From: Membranipora membranacea
Lineage: Eukaryota; Bryozoa; Gymnolaemata; Cheilostomatida; Membraniporidae
Assembly (NCBI GenBank): GCA_914767715.1
Contig: OU612066.1
Coordinates: 8,997,001 to 9,057,000, forward strand
Direction: 5' to 3'
Length of the DNA: 60,000 nt
In this document: positions 21,700-36,258 of the stretch, in pieces
How the letters are laid out: the number at the start of each line of letters is the position of its first letter
How positions within the stretch are numbered: position 1 is the stretch's first letter
Notes under the pieces: generated by a model
Databases searched by the model: none
Told to the model about the DNA's origin: nothing
Seen by the model: the letters and a program-made list of their open reading frames with translations, nothing else
Made by a program: the position numbers and the translations under genes

Positions 21700-24360
21700 C
21701 AAAACGCAAAGATGTTCTTATGAGTCTTATACTGACCATGATCTATATTATGGAACCAAAATTTACATTAAATTAAAATCATTTTTGTAATTATAATAAT
21801 AACAATAATACTGGAAGAAATATATCATTTACATATAAAGAGAGATAATGATGATGGCTGTGGATTTAGGATATTAGAAAAAAATGTTTTCAGGTAAATT
21901 TACAAACAAACGTTCAGTTTCACAATTTAACAAAGCCGCCTGCAACTGTTGCAAGCCCTTGATGAGTGTATTGTGAGGCTGTATTTTGTATCTTGTGTTT
22001 GTGCATGTAGGCTGTGTAGGGCACTCGTTTACTTCGTCAGCAAATACAAAAACATGGAGTGAATGAAATGAGAGCAGATGCTGACAGCTTGCATAGGCTA
22101 TAGTTGGCTGATATGAGCACAAATGAATACCAAATGTTGCTGTCATTAGAAATTAACTGGTCAATGCGGTTTGGGTTTTTTTTAATGCTTTATTTGCATA
22201 ATTTCCGTTCTAAAAGAATGTTTTACTATATTAGCTCTCAACAGAAAAAAAAACACATTAATAGTAGATTGACAGTAAAAATATCTTGTTATCTGTGAAA
22301 AATAATGGCCGTAGTGGCACGCAATGTTGAAGGTTAGCTGTTATAACAGGACACTATGACAATGTCAAATTTGTCGAAGGGTGTAACAAATCATGTCATT
22401 CCCTAAAACGTTCCAACAAAAAAGGTGAACAAAAAAAGGGTTGCTCCATTTCAATACACTACTGTACTACTGTACTGGCATAGGCTCCACACGTTAGTCC
22501 GTGAGAGGCAGTCGTCACAGTATAGAGATAGACATTAGAGTCAACTGAAGGACAATTTTTAAGTCAAGGCGAATACTGCAAAACGCAGACAATCTTTTTT
22601 CCTTGATGGTGCTACAAAATTTTTATGATATCCAATTTTTACTGTAGCTCGCCAACTGTTTTCTATAATACCTCAGGGTATTTCAACAGTGGATTATAAA
22701 TAAATCTGTAATCTGTACTGTCACATATTTTTCCTTTTTTAAACCAAATCATTGCTTTAATTTAGTTCAAAATCCTCCCTAATCTGGTTTTGCAATTTAC
22801 AGAATTAATTTCAAAGTCCCTCATTCAAAATTTATGTAGTTCCAGCAATGAATGAGCCATTTTGGAATGATGAGCGATCAAATAGTGATTATATAGCAGT
22901 TTGTAATGAACCACCCCCCTCCCCCTGAGTAGCCCATTTCATTTCTAGCTCTGTTATAAAAAGTTTAACAATTGCCATGCACCTTTCTTACTTTTGAAAC
23001 TGATATGTATGAGAGGATGAAGGATAAAGATGAAATTGATTTCAATTTTTGCTTCTTTATAACTATTTTTGACCAGCATCCTGTACAACTCAGTGTTATT
23101 GTATCACATATTGTGGGAAGACAACTCTTCAACCTTCAAAAGACTAAATAATAGGTCTATGTTAATAATCTTGGAGCCCAGTGCAAACCATGGTTCACAC
23201 ATCTCGAAATTTGCTCTGCTCCACCCCATGGAAACACAGTGATTGGATCACAAAGACATTTGGTCATACAAAAGGCAGCTTGATGTCTTCATGATAAGAG
23301 TTTACAGATTCAAATACATTAAGATGTCATCGATAAAGTCTCCTATTTTCCCTAAATTCTTTTCAGTTTTTTGCCACTATTACAGTAAGCCAACATTTGA
23401 AGATCTGCAATCCATTATTGACTAACGATTGCTGGTGTGGTGGTCCTTAATTTGGACAAAAAAGACTTCCCCAGCAAGTATTGTTTGTTTATACCCAATG
23501 TTGACTGGCTTCTGTTACTGTGTATAAAACGCATCTACTGAACAACTTTATTTTATAAAACAAACGCAACTAACTTACAAAATGCAAAGTAAAACAGGAT
23601 TAAGGCTCTTGGTGTAAAACATACAAAGAACAAAAAATTATCATCAATGAAACCAATACACTGCTTGCTAGAGATATGTTAGCATACTGTACATACTTTG
23701 GTTTACAGTTGGATTGCAATCAGCTTAAAAAAACACAACAAAAAATGAATAATTATAATGAGCAAAACATGCCTCAATACGATTAAATTAAAGAAAGTTG
23801 ATTAAATGCGGGTATAATAACGCATAATACAAAATAAACCAAATATGATGGACCCTTCAAATTAGTGGCATGAAAAAGAATACAAATGACTTGATTCAAA
23901 GAATTGCTGTAGAATTGAGATCGACTACCTGTAACCATACATACCAACAATATTATTAATGACCAAATAGCCACCAGGTACAAAAAAGTGTGAACCATGC
24001 AAGGTTATTGCACAAAAAAAATTTAACAAAACGCTATTTACAAATTAACCCGCTATGAAAATTCTCTCTCTGCAGCACCCCACATGATGAGATAAACAGT
24101 GAAGTCATGATTAAGCATATAGTGCATATTAACGAGAGGCGACCCCAACACCTCAACTTTATATGTCTCGTTGTGGTCCTAAGACTACCACTAGCTTAAT
24201 TTATATATATATAAACGTTTTTTAAATTATGAAGAGCATGGTAGGGATTATTACTTCAATCCATATTACTGTATAATACTGTTACTGAGGCGATTTAGGC
24301 TGGTAATTTGATTGTGCTGCCTTGGGACGTTTTTGTTTCACTATGTTTCTCTGTGATCAG
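21700..24360. other. gap with no supported gene
   Basis: AT-rich DNA. A minus-strand frame at 21874-22146 contains VNECPTQPTC, faintly like the start of an EGF module, but lacks the remaining cysteines and splice context. A homopyrimidine run (ccacccccctccccc) lies near 22912-22926. The 3' end of the PTBP gene transcript would fall at the right edge. Confidence 0.4.
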
Positions 24361-24368
24361 AGCAGTTT

Positions 24369-27300
24369 TTAGAGGTGATGAATAGTAGATTTGGAGAAGG
24401 AAACTCTGAGATGAGTTGTTGCATTGATTTCATAGTTGTGCATTCCCTGTAAGTAAAAATAAAACCAGCAATTAGTCACGAGCTCACTAACGGACATATT
24501 CGTATTCGGGCATCACTCACTGACTGTCATTTATTAAGTCAGCATTAAACTCCGTATCTAAAAGAGCATAATTGATTTTCTTTTGCAAAACCAAGGGCTT
24601 GCAAATATAGCCAGACCCTAGTAGCATTCTAGAAATGCCCAAATCATCTACGCGGAAGGAATTGTTTAGGAACTGTTTAAAGTTTTGTAAACAAGGCAAT
24701 TTCTCAATCTACAATCTTCATGCTGGTAGGGACAACCGATCAGGTCAATATCAGATCAGTCCCTGTGTTGAGAGTTCTAACTGTATAAGGTTATGGTTAT
24801 GTTCCATGAGAAGAATTTAATTCAGCGTTACTATCAATTAGAAGGAGCGATGCGATGCGAATTATCACTATCACATTGCTCATAATTATCATTCACTTGG
24901 TCTTTCAATTAAACAAAATCGCTCTCAAATCGCTCACTCAATGTTTGAGCGACACCCCAGCAGGTCTCCAGCTCACTCACTGGGTGAGCGCTCATCAGTC
25001 ACGCTGTCAGACAAGTCAGCGAAGAGATGAGTCAGCAAAGTGATGCTTTATACTCACAATCAGGGCTTCGATAGCCTCAGCGACTGATGACATCTGAATA
25101 AGGGCCATTCTTCTATCTTTATCAAAGAACTTAAATCCCTTAACCATTCCGTAATTTGAGAACTGTGTGAAAACAGGACTGTCTTCAGAGATATCACTCC
25201 TGAAACATAGATATTAAAAAAAAATAGAGATTATAAGACGGGTTACAGGGGCTAGTAGTACAAAAATAACATTTGACCTTAGGGTCTGTCATTTGCATAC
25301 AGTCTCTTTGTTCCGGTTTAGTTGTTCATTCATCTTAGGTAAAGTGAGATTGTTTTGCGGTTTTAGGGAGAATTTTTATGACACAGCTTAGCTTCTTTTT
25401 CTAAGCTGCTTTATTTTGTGTCCGAGTGTCCTAGTGTCCTAGTGTCCACGTCCAAAGAAGTGAGATTTTATTGACCTAACAGAGCCACACACAAAGTCAC
25501 ACTCACGGTATGTTAGAGAGATGCAGAGTGTTGGATGGAGGATAGATGTTAGATAAGTTCTTAGATCCAGTCCTCTGATATCGATGCAGAGCAGAGTTGG
25601 TGTAGTCTTTGGTCAACTTATTCGAGCCCTGTAATCAAAACAGATCAACATCAATATATTTGACAATCAGTAAGAGATTGCTTCCTACAGTCTGGAGTTT
25701 TTTTTAGCTACATCAGTATTTTTCTATATATATATATATACATATGTAAATATAATATGTATAGAAACACAATAGATTGAGTCTGCGTCCACAGTTGCAA
25801 ATGTTAAAAATTTCATTTAAAGCCGAACCCAGCCATGAGACAAAATTTATATTATCTAAGCGACTAAGCTCTCCTTAAACCTTTTCGCCCATTTTCGTTG
25901 TTTATATGGATAGTCTCATATGTTACACCCACCTATGGCTTACAGCCAGGGTAAAAGTTTATTATTTATCAATTGCCTGATTGCCAGGGTTAAGTTCAAT
26001 ATACATACATATATCTATATCTATCTATGTTGTAGTATGTAATAAAATTAACCCTGCCAATCAAGCCATATCATATCACCCATATAATTTATCACTTGTA
26101 GATAACTCGTATCAGCCCTTACCTGTGGGTCATAGTGTGGCAGCTGGATGTAGGTATGCTTGGATAGCACAACGTTTATCTCATTACCCCAAAATACTGA
26201 TTTGTCCAGAAACCGACAAGCTACAAAACAAGAATGATTTTACAGAATGTTGCAACAAGTTTTATAGTCAAGTCATAAAAATACCAGACTACTTGATATA
26301 GGGGGGGATGGTGATTACTAGGTTGTGAAATCTTTCCAGTAAAATGAAACAGCTTCTGGTCAGCAGGAAACCATCCCAACTTCTACGTGTCCAGGTGCAT
26401 TGTAATTCATTATAAGAGATTGTCTTTTCTGTTGTCGTGAGCATGCAACTCCTAAGTGTTAATGTCAAAAGTTAACGTGAATTATATATGTGACAACAAT
26501 TCCACGTACCAAGAGAAGACAACAACAAGATTCCACAACCTCGCTTCTGTTTTGATGTAATGTGTCCCGTGTCAGTTTATAGAAGGGCGCACTTACTAAC
26601 GGAAGTGGTCACACAAGATATATGATGGCTAAGTGTTTTGTACCCAACAACTAAAGCTAAGTTCTTTAAGTAGACTGTGAGAAGCCTTTAGGGACGGCAG
26701 CTTACCAGCAATATAAATGTCTGCAAGGCTTTTATCATACATTCAATGATTGTAACTACTTTGATCGCATTCTTTCTACTAGTAATTACTTGGTGGTAAC
26801 TTACCAGTGAGTGCCATATGGTGATCAGCAAACTGGACAAGAGCCGTGTCTAGTTTATTATACAGTAATTTAACCCTCATCACATCCCCATACATGCCTG
26901 TAAAAAGTGAGCATTGGCAATCATAAAACAAAGTAGATTGAGGGGTTAGCTACAAAATAAACACATGATAGTGGTCGATTTTTGAAAGTTTTCCTTATGG
27001 TAGGTGCGAAATGTATTTGGCTTTTCTCATAACTATATCTTATATTTTAACACCATCACATCACACATATATTGATGTATATGGATTTTTGTACTGTGGT
27101 TGTCTTAAATTATAAGGCTTGACATCTAGAGTATCAGCAACTACCATCGTCTGACTTGTTTTTTTACAAGTAAATTAATAGCACAGAAGATTGCGGTGGC
27201 GTATCGCACCCCTCCCTTCTCAATCAGAATGTTGTGAACATACAATTCTAAATGATAGAAAGGCTATCTAATGAATATAAGGAAAGAAAAATAACTAAAG

Positions 27301-30300
27301 AAGCCTGTATATAAAGGCAGAGCACACATACCGAATAGCGTGAATAGAGCATCAGGGCTAACTTTCTGTATACAGTAGTAGTACAACAGTAAGATTGTGT
27401 TGGAGCAATAGTCAGCATATGGATGGATAGCAGAAGTCGGGAGTTGTCCCAGGTGTGGGCCAGCACGTTATACAGATAGTACAGTAGTGTATTGCGGATA
27501 GGCAGAGTTGATACGTATATACATCAGGATTGGTTTGGGGGTGGTTAGAGCGCCCCGATAGTTCAGTGGTAGTAGCATTTCAGCACAAGATTTGCAGTAT
27601 ATTATTTTTAGAGTAGAGGGAGAGTACATGAAAGAAAGAAAAAGACACGCATCGCAATAAGCTAAGGTCAATTATTACTCTTGAAAATTTACAAAAAGTT
27701 AGATTTTGATAGCAAGTTAAATTAAATATCATGGAATATCATTTTAAGAAGCTCAATATACTTCAGTTAGACATAGTCAAGATTTGTTATTGAAACAACT
27801 TTTCTGCAGAGTTCAGCTTACACGCAAAATTTGTCCAAAACAGGCAGGCAGTTCAACCTGGAAGGAAGCTACAATTCAGTTTCCTTGACACAGAATGTTT
27901 TTGATGCTACAACTAAATCTTCCCACACATGCAACACTCAAGCATGACAACTATAACTATACTATAACATGCATTGTGATAGAAAAGACCGTCTTTAATC
28001 CATAGCTGGCCTCCTTCCTTGCAGATTCATAATTCATTGGGTTATTCAGCTCCGCCCAGAAAGCTTATGTGAGGACAACATTCAGTCCCTAAATACCCAC
28101 CTTAGAGTTGAGGTTGGAGACGAGTACGACAGGGCCGGTAGAGTTCAGAGGAGCAGGAGAAGGAGTACTATTAGCTGGACTAGTACTGACTGGAGGACTC
28201 CTTGTAGTAGGTAGACTCTGTGCTATGATAGGGTTACCTGCGGTCTGATACTGAGGCATATACTGCTGTAGCTGAGCCATAGCCGCCTGCTGCGCCTGTA
28301 ACTGAGCCGCTATAAGCTGCTGCTGGTGCTGTTGGTGTTGTGCTGTTAGCTGCTGAGGAGGGCTTGTAGTCAGCTGTGGTTGTGGCATTGATGTGACTGT
28401 GTTTGAGATGTGTGATTGTGGCTGTAGTGTAGGTATAGGCTGACCCATCATCGTCAGCTGGTTGGCAGTTGGTGTTACAGGTGCCCCTTGTAACTGACTG
28501 AGGAGAAACTGCTGTAACTGCAGTTGCTGTTGGAGAGTTGACTTCATCTGAGGACTAGTGTTAAGCTGTTGGGTAGGGTCAGGTAACCTGGCTTGTTGCT
28601 GGGCGACTGGCCGGATCTGTGTTGGAATCTGAGTAGTAAGGAGACCTGGAGGTAGTCCCGCTGGTGACGCTGTCGATGTTGGAGGCATACCATAACCTGC
28701 TGGCAGCATGGTTGATCCTGGAGCACCTAGCATTCTGATTCCAGACAGGCCAGCGGCTGACAGAGGGTTAAACATTTGAGGTTGATTTAGAGCTCCTGCA
28801 GCTCCGTATGGCACTAGAAAATCAAAAACAATTTTTATTGTCATTCTTTGATTATACCGATACTTATGGACATCTGATTTCGCAACATTTTAAAAATGAA
28901 TAACTATTCAAAAAACAGGTAGATCAAAGGTGCTTATTTAGATATGAATACTACAACGTCCAGCAACACTAATATTTGAGATACTTACCCATGCTCATCG
29001 CTCGTTGAGCTTGCTGAGTTCCTGAGTTGATCATATGGGGGAGAGAGGATGCAGCACCAAGTGTACGAGGAAGATGTGGGAGAGATTCATCACTGCTCGG
29101 TAAATCTGGATTGGTGAAATCTCTGCTCTTCTCATTGTTATATCTGACATTAACGCTGAGCATCTTACTGAAGTCGATACGCAGCACACAACAGTTAGGG
29201 TACACATTCTTACCATCCAATGACTGCAATTAAAATGAAAAATACTAAGAAACTAGGTCTAAAACTAAGAGCTTCAATATCCTCACACATAAGTGTATAC
29301 CCACCCTCCCTGAACAGCCCTGTTGTGACTGATTACTGTGGAGTTATCCTCCATATACATGTGGGATCAGAGAGAGGATAATTACTGCTGAAATTCTGTC
29401 CCCATGTTCATATGGGTGATTTTCTACTTATAAATGAAGATGACTTATAAAATGCTACATCTAGACGCGGCATATATCTGAATGATGTTTGCCTTTTCGT
29501 AGGCCATAGATGGTGATTTTTCAGTGAATAAATTTGTCAGAGAGCTATGTCTTGAAACGGTGGTTTTAAGTGTATGGTGACTTATAAGTGTGCGGTGACT
29601 TGCAAATGTGAAAACAAAATTGAAAACACAGCAATTGACTTACAGGTCCGGTGACTTTATGGTGAGTTTTTATGGTAGAAACCAATCTCAAGTTTTGAAA
29701 AAAAGTTTCTGATGGGACTGGCATTGACACGCATCGTTTTGGGCTAAGAAAGAAATAAGTTGATCTAAAAGGAAGAGGGCACCATGAGAAAGAGCAGTTG
29801 CCGTTATCTACATGATAATAAACATATTAACAGTATTGATATGTTACTGTAGGTGACAAACAGCCAGCACCACGACCATTTTGCGCTGATTTAACTCGAG
29901 GGAAAAGATGAGATTCCTACTTGTTCAAGCAGTGGCTGTTCTAACACTCATAAGTGAGTACAAATTGAATAAGTAGTATGTGGGTGATCGCATTTGAGTA
30001 AATTTGAAAATATAAATTAATTTGAATAAAAAAGAATATATATCTAAGTAAATGAGTCCGTACACTGCTGTCAAGAAAAAAAGAGATCCACAACTATAGG
30101 CAACATGAAAACTCTTTGTGTTATATTGATCTTGTAGGTGCAGCTCTAGGATGTGACAGAGGGTGGATAGCCAGTCCACTGAACTCCTGCTACAAATTCG
30201 TCACAGATCAGAAATTTTCATGGATAGGTGCAGAGGGTTGGTGTCGAGATGAGGGAGGCTATCTAGCCGCCCTGGAATCCCAGGCCGAGATCAAGTGGAT

Positions 30301-33300
30301 GAGAGGCTATCGTAGTCACAATCCTATACTAAGAAGAGAGAGGACTTGGATAGGAGGGTATAAGAAGAATGGAGAATGGTTCTGGAGCGGCGATATATCC
30401 GATCCTGCCATGCTAGTTACAGACTGGGCGACAGGGCAGCCTGATAATTATGGTGGTGGACAGGATTGTCTTGCATTGTTTGGTGACGCAAACGGGGGTC
30501 AGTTAAAATTTGACGATGGTCATTGTCCATTATCTGCAGCTTTCATATGTGAAAAGCCACAGAAATAATGTTCAGAAGATTTATAATGATATAAATAAAA
30601 TATGAATGATGATTTTTCTCTCTATCGATGTCCAACCCAGCATTTAAGCACAATAAAACAATTCACCACTTTTCAAAAGCTAAGGTCGAACTCCACAATA
30701 ATCCCTGACATTAGTGTACAACACGGATATTAGGCGTCAGCTGGAATGTTATTTCCTTTCTCTCATGAGTCCATGACGTAAGGTCACAGTTACCATCAAC
30801 AGATTGGTGTAACATGAGAGTGTGACAAGCGAGGGAGTCAAATTTGACATGTTTTGCGAGTTAAAAAGAAAATCGGGACATCTCGGATAAGACAAAATAC
30901 AATCCAATAAATTCCCTAACGCATATCTACATGAGCTGTCTTGTGTTACACATGCCGTTATGCACCTGACATCAGCCCTAGGTCACAATATAAAGTTCCC
31001 TTACTGGATAAAATTGAATAGCCCCAAACCATGGCTTCAATCGGTTCTCACCCTAAGCTAAAGATAGCTTTAGGGCTTTAAATATTCTGTCAGATGATAC
31101 AAACACATGAAACTCCATAGTAACACCTTGGTGCACTACATGTCGAGCTGTAAGGAATCATAGCCACCATTTTGGTGTCATCGCAAACCATGAACTGTCT
31201 TTGAAACAATAATACACAAAGGTTCTTCAACACTGAATAACCTTGTTGCAGTTCTTTTGATTCAAAGACATGTCCAGCTGTAGATTACAGTAAAAGAGAC
31301 AAAGCATTAGGGATCCATTACCTGTTTAGCTACTTGAGCCGAGTTGACATCTGAGAATTGTATGAGAGATTGAAACTGATCTACAAAAACAACAGAATAG
31401 TTTATTAATACAAGAAAAGCATCATCTCGCTGTTGACTGCTGACTGCCGACTGCTAATTATTTACAGCCGAAGAGCCCTGTGGCCCATAATGATGAGCTG
31501 CTGGCAAAATGCCAATTGAGAGTAGCGATGGGACAAACACACGGATAAGATGTTTGTGCTCTTTGATAAGATTCACCAATATTAAGTTATATGTATCCCT
31601 CTTATCAGCAAGAAATGTAATACTGAACAGTCCATATTTACTCCGTAACTTAGGCTTGTTCAACCTTCGTAATAAAGTTCAGTGATTTGCCTTTATATTT
31701 TTCTTGGAATATGACAAACAATCAACAAAATTGATAATCATATTGAAACAGTGGGCTTGACCATTTTTTTTTAAATGGTTATGCTGCTGTCACTGCATGA
31801 TTATTCATCTGCAACTTACTATTTTTGCTGAATGTTATAATTTTTTCTACAACTCCACATCTAGAGAAAATCTACAAAACAAGATGTAGGCGTATAATTT
31901 GGGAGTCACAGCTAAACAAAAGGGAAAAATCATGAACAGCCACAACATAGCTGTGTACACACAATAATGATAAAGCTAGCCTCCTATTTTCACAAGCAGC
32001 CATTGTTGTTTACAGAATAGGCCAGGGACTGTTTTCTTTGATGAAATACAATATTCCTGCTTTGTCTGATCTAGCTAGCAGCCAGTTCAGCACAATGACT
32101 AAGAACAACAACAACATCGTACAAAGTTTGCCTTGGCCTTTGTGTTCTTTAATTAACTGATGACACTATGAATTCTACTAAAGCACTCAATAGCCAAACA
32201 CTAGCTCTAGCCTCAGCTTATTATAAGGGCTTATTTTGCCTAGAGAAGAGTGTGGGGATGAATTGTATTTACATGCACAAAGCATTTACACACCTGCAAA
32301 TTGTATTTGAGAGTGCACGAAGATCATAAAATTATTAGATACCCATCAGATATGAAAAACACCTGGCTAATGTGTTTGAAATGATGACTATGCTGCTAAT
32401 AGACTGAAAATGGTCCTTATCTGCTGTCATCTCCCTGGAGTGGCAGCAATTTTATATTTATTCACTAAGGATACGAAACAGTCAGGGACACAAATTTGAT
32501 CAAAGACACAAAAACATCACTTTGCCTACAAGTGCCACTGATATTAACCATTTTCTTCCCTTCTTGAAGTACATCTTGCCTTTCAACTAACAGGCCACTG
32601 CGACAGGTTTCTTATCATCAAGCAAACTTAGAAACAATCCAATCTCTACATAGCATTCAGGTCTCTATTTTCGGCAACAAAGTTTTCAGGTCACGGTTAT
32701 AGTAAATCATCTTTGTATATAAATACCGCATAGTCATCGGGTAACAATAATATCAGTGAGAAAGAGTAGAGTACTGATAGACTAAGTACCTGATGTAGGA
32801 CACCAAGTGTGACGGGGACGGTGAGATTGTCAATGTTCACATGTAGTACTGGGGTGGACTTCATTCCGTTAGCGTGAGATCGCTACAAATATAAACAAAC
32901 CAGCTTTCGTAAAGATAAGATTTAATAACAGGTTTCATACACACAGCCTAAATGCCATGTACTTCAGGATAAATATATATATCGGTCAAGGTGAGTATTC
33001 TCATGAGGTGATTGTATATTTTACAGTACTTTCATCACTTGCCCTGAAAACATTTTCTGGTACTGATTGAACAGACAATGGTATCATGTTACATGTTTAT
33101 GATATTATCATTATACAAAGAACATTCTCAGCCAGCCTTTGTTTCTAGGTTGTGATAGCTGTAGACAAAGATATTCCTAAACCATTTTAGTATGGGTTCA
33201 CCATAAAGCCAGTATTCCAGGAAACATCATGGACTTCTACTAATGAACATTAATTCGATTTCTGTGATTGTCAAGAGATGTGGTCTTGGGAACTTGAGAA

Positions 33301-36227
33301 TGGCAGGGACTTGAAGCCTAACTCATGCCATCAAACACAGCACCATCCACTCAAGAAAACACCCTACATGGCTTCAATGGTCCCAAATTTATTCAAAGCA
33401 ACCCATAGAAAGTATGACCCTGTACTATGACATTTTGGCAGTGGTCACTTGAAAGTGTAAATCGGCAATAATTACTATCTTGTGACCCAGTAATTATTGT
33501 GATAGTGGTTTGCAGTCCATGTTTACATTCCGCTATCAACAATGGTTGAAACCTATGATTTTCTAATATAATTCCATGTTTGGGCTAGCAATACCCAGCT
33601 ACTATCTCTAATCGAATCATCTTTATTTCTGAATGCGCATGATTGTAGCCAATTTGGATGGCTTATTAGAAAGTTGCTGCAAATATATTATGCTGGGTCC
33701 TCCTTATTTTGGTCGATTGAGCATTGTGTATTACTAATGCTAAACTATGGACAGGCACATGATTATAAGCATATAGCCAACATTTGGAAGCGATTTTTGG
33801 GGATAAAGACGGCGTACTTTTACAGCTGAGACGCTATGGGCCTTACAGTGATCTAAGATCAAATAACAGAAGTGACCAACCCTGGAAAAGATATTAATTA
33901 ACAGTCCACTAGCTGCTTAGGTGCCATAAAGTTGTTTTGGTACAAATATCAGTGCTGCTAAAAGCCTCTTTGTGATCTCATGACAAATAGCGTGTAAGCT
34001 CAGATCTAAGCTCAGGTCGCTCTAATTAAAGGGCTGCTATTACATTTAATGAGTCAAGTAAGCAGTTGGAGCCATTAATAATTGGCAATTTCTGGTTACA
34101 TTTATTGTTCAAGATATTTACTTCCAATACATTCTTAATCAGCAAAGTAGATTTGCAATATTATTCAGCTTGAGTGGATTGGTAGGCTCTGAAACCTTAT
34201 AATTATATCAGCTACAAATAATCCTCTCCCAACAACAACATTATCAGGGTCAGGCATTGAAATACCCTGATAAATAACATTCAATAGGCATATTACTGGT
34301 TTCAAAGTTCAAAACACATAACACTGTAGTAAAATCATCCACTCAATATAAATACAATTTCAGTGAAATTGACTTGTAATTTTAATGCGATACCAATCTG
34401 ATACTTAACTTATCAGATACAGTGTATTTCATAATCATAGCCATGGATGTCATGCTGGGGCAACATTTCTGAAGATGTCACCAGACTTAATTGCTCTACA
34501 AATCAACTCCTCAAGTGAATTTAAGACCAGAATTGATGGCATCTTGACATTTCACTGCTCAGCTTGATTGGTCAACATTGTTCTGTGTTAACCCCCCTCC
34601 TCCTCCTCCTATGAACCAATACCTCAGCATCGGGTTCATCATATTTACACGTTGGGAGGCATATGCTGCTATTTTCCGGAACTATTGTTGCTATTACTAA
34701 GAAATACAGTTGATCAGTAAATTGAAGCAGCCCGCCCAATTGTTCGGTGGGACGATAAAGACAAGGTATGGATCACTCACTTGGCCGGGTTTGAGTTCTG
34801 TATAGGCAGCTGAATATTGTAGTTGTACTGGTATATCTCTTATCATGGCTGGCTGTAACGGGTGCTGGTGATGCTTCAATAACTCCATCGACTGTCGAAT
34901 ATCTCCCATCTCAACAAACGCCTGCAATTAAGGAACACGATAAATAAAAATAATATATAAAAAAAGCAGGGAAGCAGTAATACCCCGATCTGAGTGCCAA
35001 TATCATGACTGTCACTAAATCATTAATTGGCTCAAGTTGAAGGAAACAAGTGGTTGTGCAATTTCACTACAAAAATTATTATGATTATATCATGATTTTG
35101 AGTGCTCTGTGGATAAAAATAGGAATCATTCCAAATTCAGTAAAAATAACTGGTATCAATTTGTCCTAAAGCAAAATTTCCTGCAGTTGGCATGATTTAT
35201 TGTAAATCGCATGGTTGTCAAGAAGATGTTACTATGCCAAGGCAGATAACAGGATGAATTTATTGAAGGCATTGATGGTAAACAAGTGTTTGGAGTGGTT
35301 AGGACGAACAGCCATTAGGAAATACTATAAGTTGTCTATGAAAATACAAGTTGCCTGGCTATTCCCCCAATTGCGTAATAATTATGGATGGATATGATGG
35401 TATCACTAGTCTATGTGACACCACAATCATATCTGTGTTGGTTGACATTAGATTTGTGACATTTTGCTGGTAAACACAGAACAGTACCAACTGACATGGA
35501 GTCCAAATCAGTGGCTGCTTTCATAGATTTGAGTAAATATAGATTTACGATATAAAATGGAGCCATAAAAAGCCACAAAATGATATTATCAACCTGAGAG
35601 CAAGTCGATAAAGGCGTACAATCAACAGGCTTTGTTTAGTTTTGGGTTAGATATCATTAAAAATCAAGCCAAAAGAAACATTCCTAAAACAATGGAGGCA
35701 TTTTATGTCTACTTTCATTATAGTGACTCAAACGGATGCTGATATAGAAGAATGAACCAGTATCAGCTACAGACTTGAATCACATAGATAAAAAATTAGT
35801 GTCAAGTTTATATGAGATTTTGATGGCATTGTGAGTCAACTCACCTGTCTTTTATTTCTCATTAGGATCATGTTTGTTACTTGGCCAAACTTGTTGGCCA
35901 GACCCATGATTTCAGATTCCGAAGTATCAGGAGGTAGATTCCTCACGTGTAACACTCGGGACGGAGGTATCTTTTCTAATAATACATCTGTATTGTAGCC
36001 CATAATATTCGTCCTCGGCTAATTTTATGAAATGAAATTAGGATATGATATCTCACAAAGCAAAAATGATTAAACAAGAAAGAATAATTCAACAATCACT
36101 ATTTATACACCATGTGGAAACCCCGTTGACATAATTAGTTCAATGAGACATTGCAAAAAAGTAATTTCTCAGATTGTATGTTTCTATTTCCACACGTTGC
36201 TATATATCCTTACGCAGCAACACAACT

Positions 36228-36258
<31 letters not shown>

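Noticed and set aside
21874-22146. Open frame with VNECPTQPTC, EGF-like start
   Set aside because: Only two of six EGF cysteines, no neighbouring module and no splice sites.
26696-26710. 15-nt microexon candidate in PTBP between exons 11 and 12
   Set aside because: Phases would allow it, but RRM3 aligns without it and the inserted DIYIA has no counterpart.
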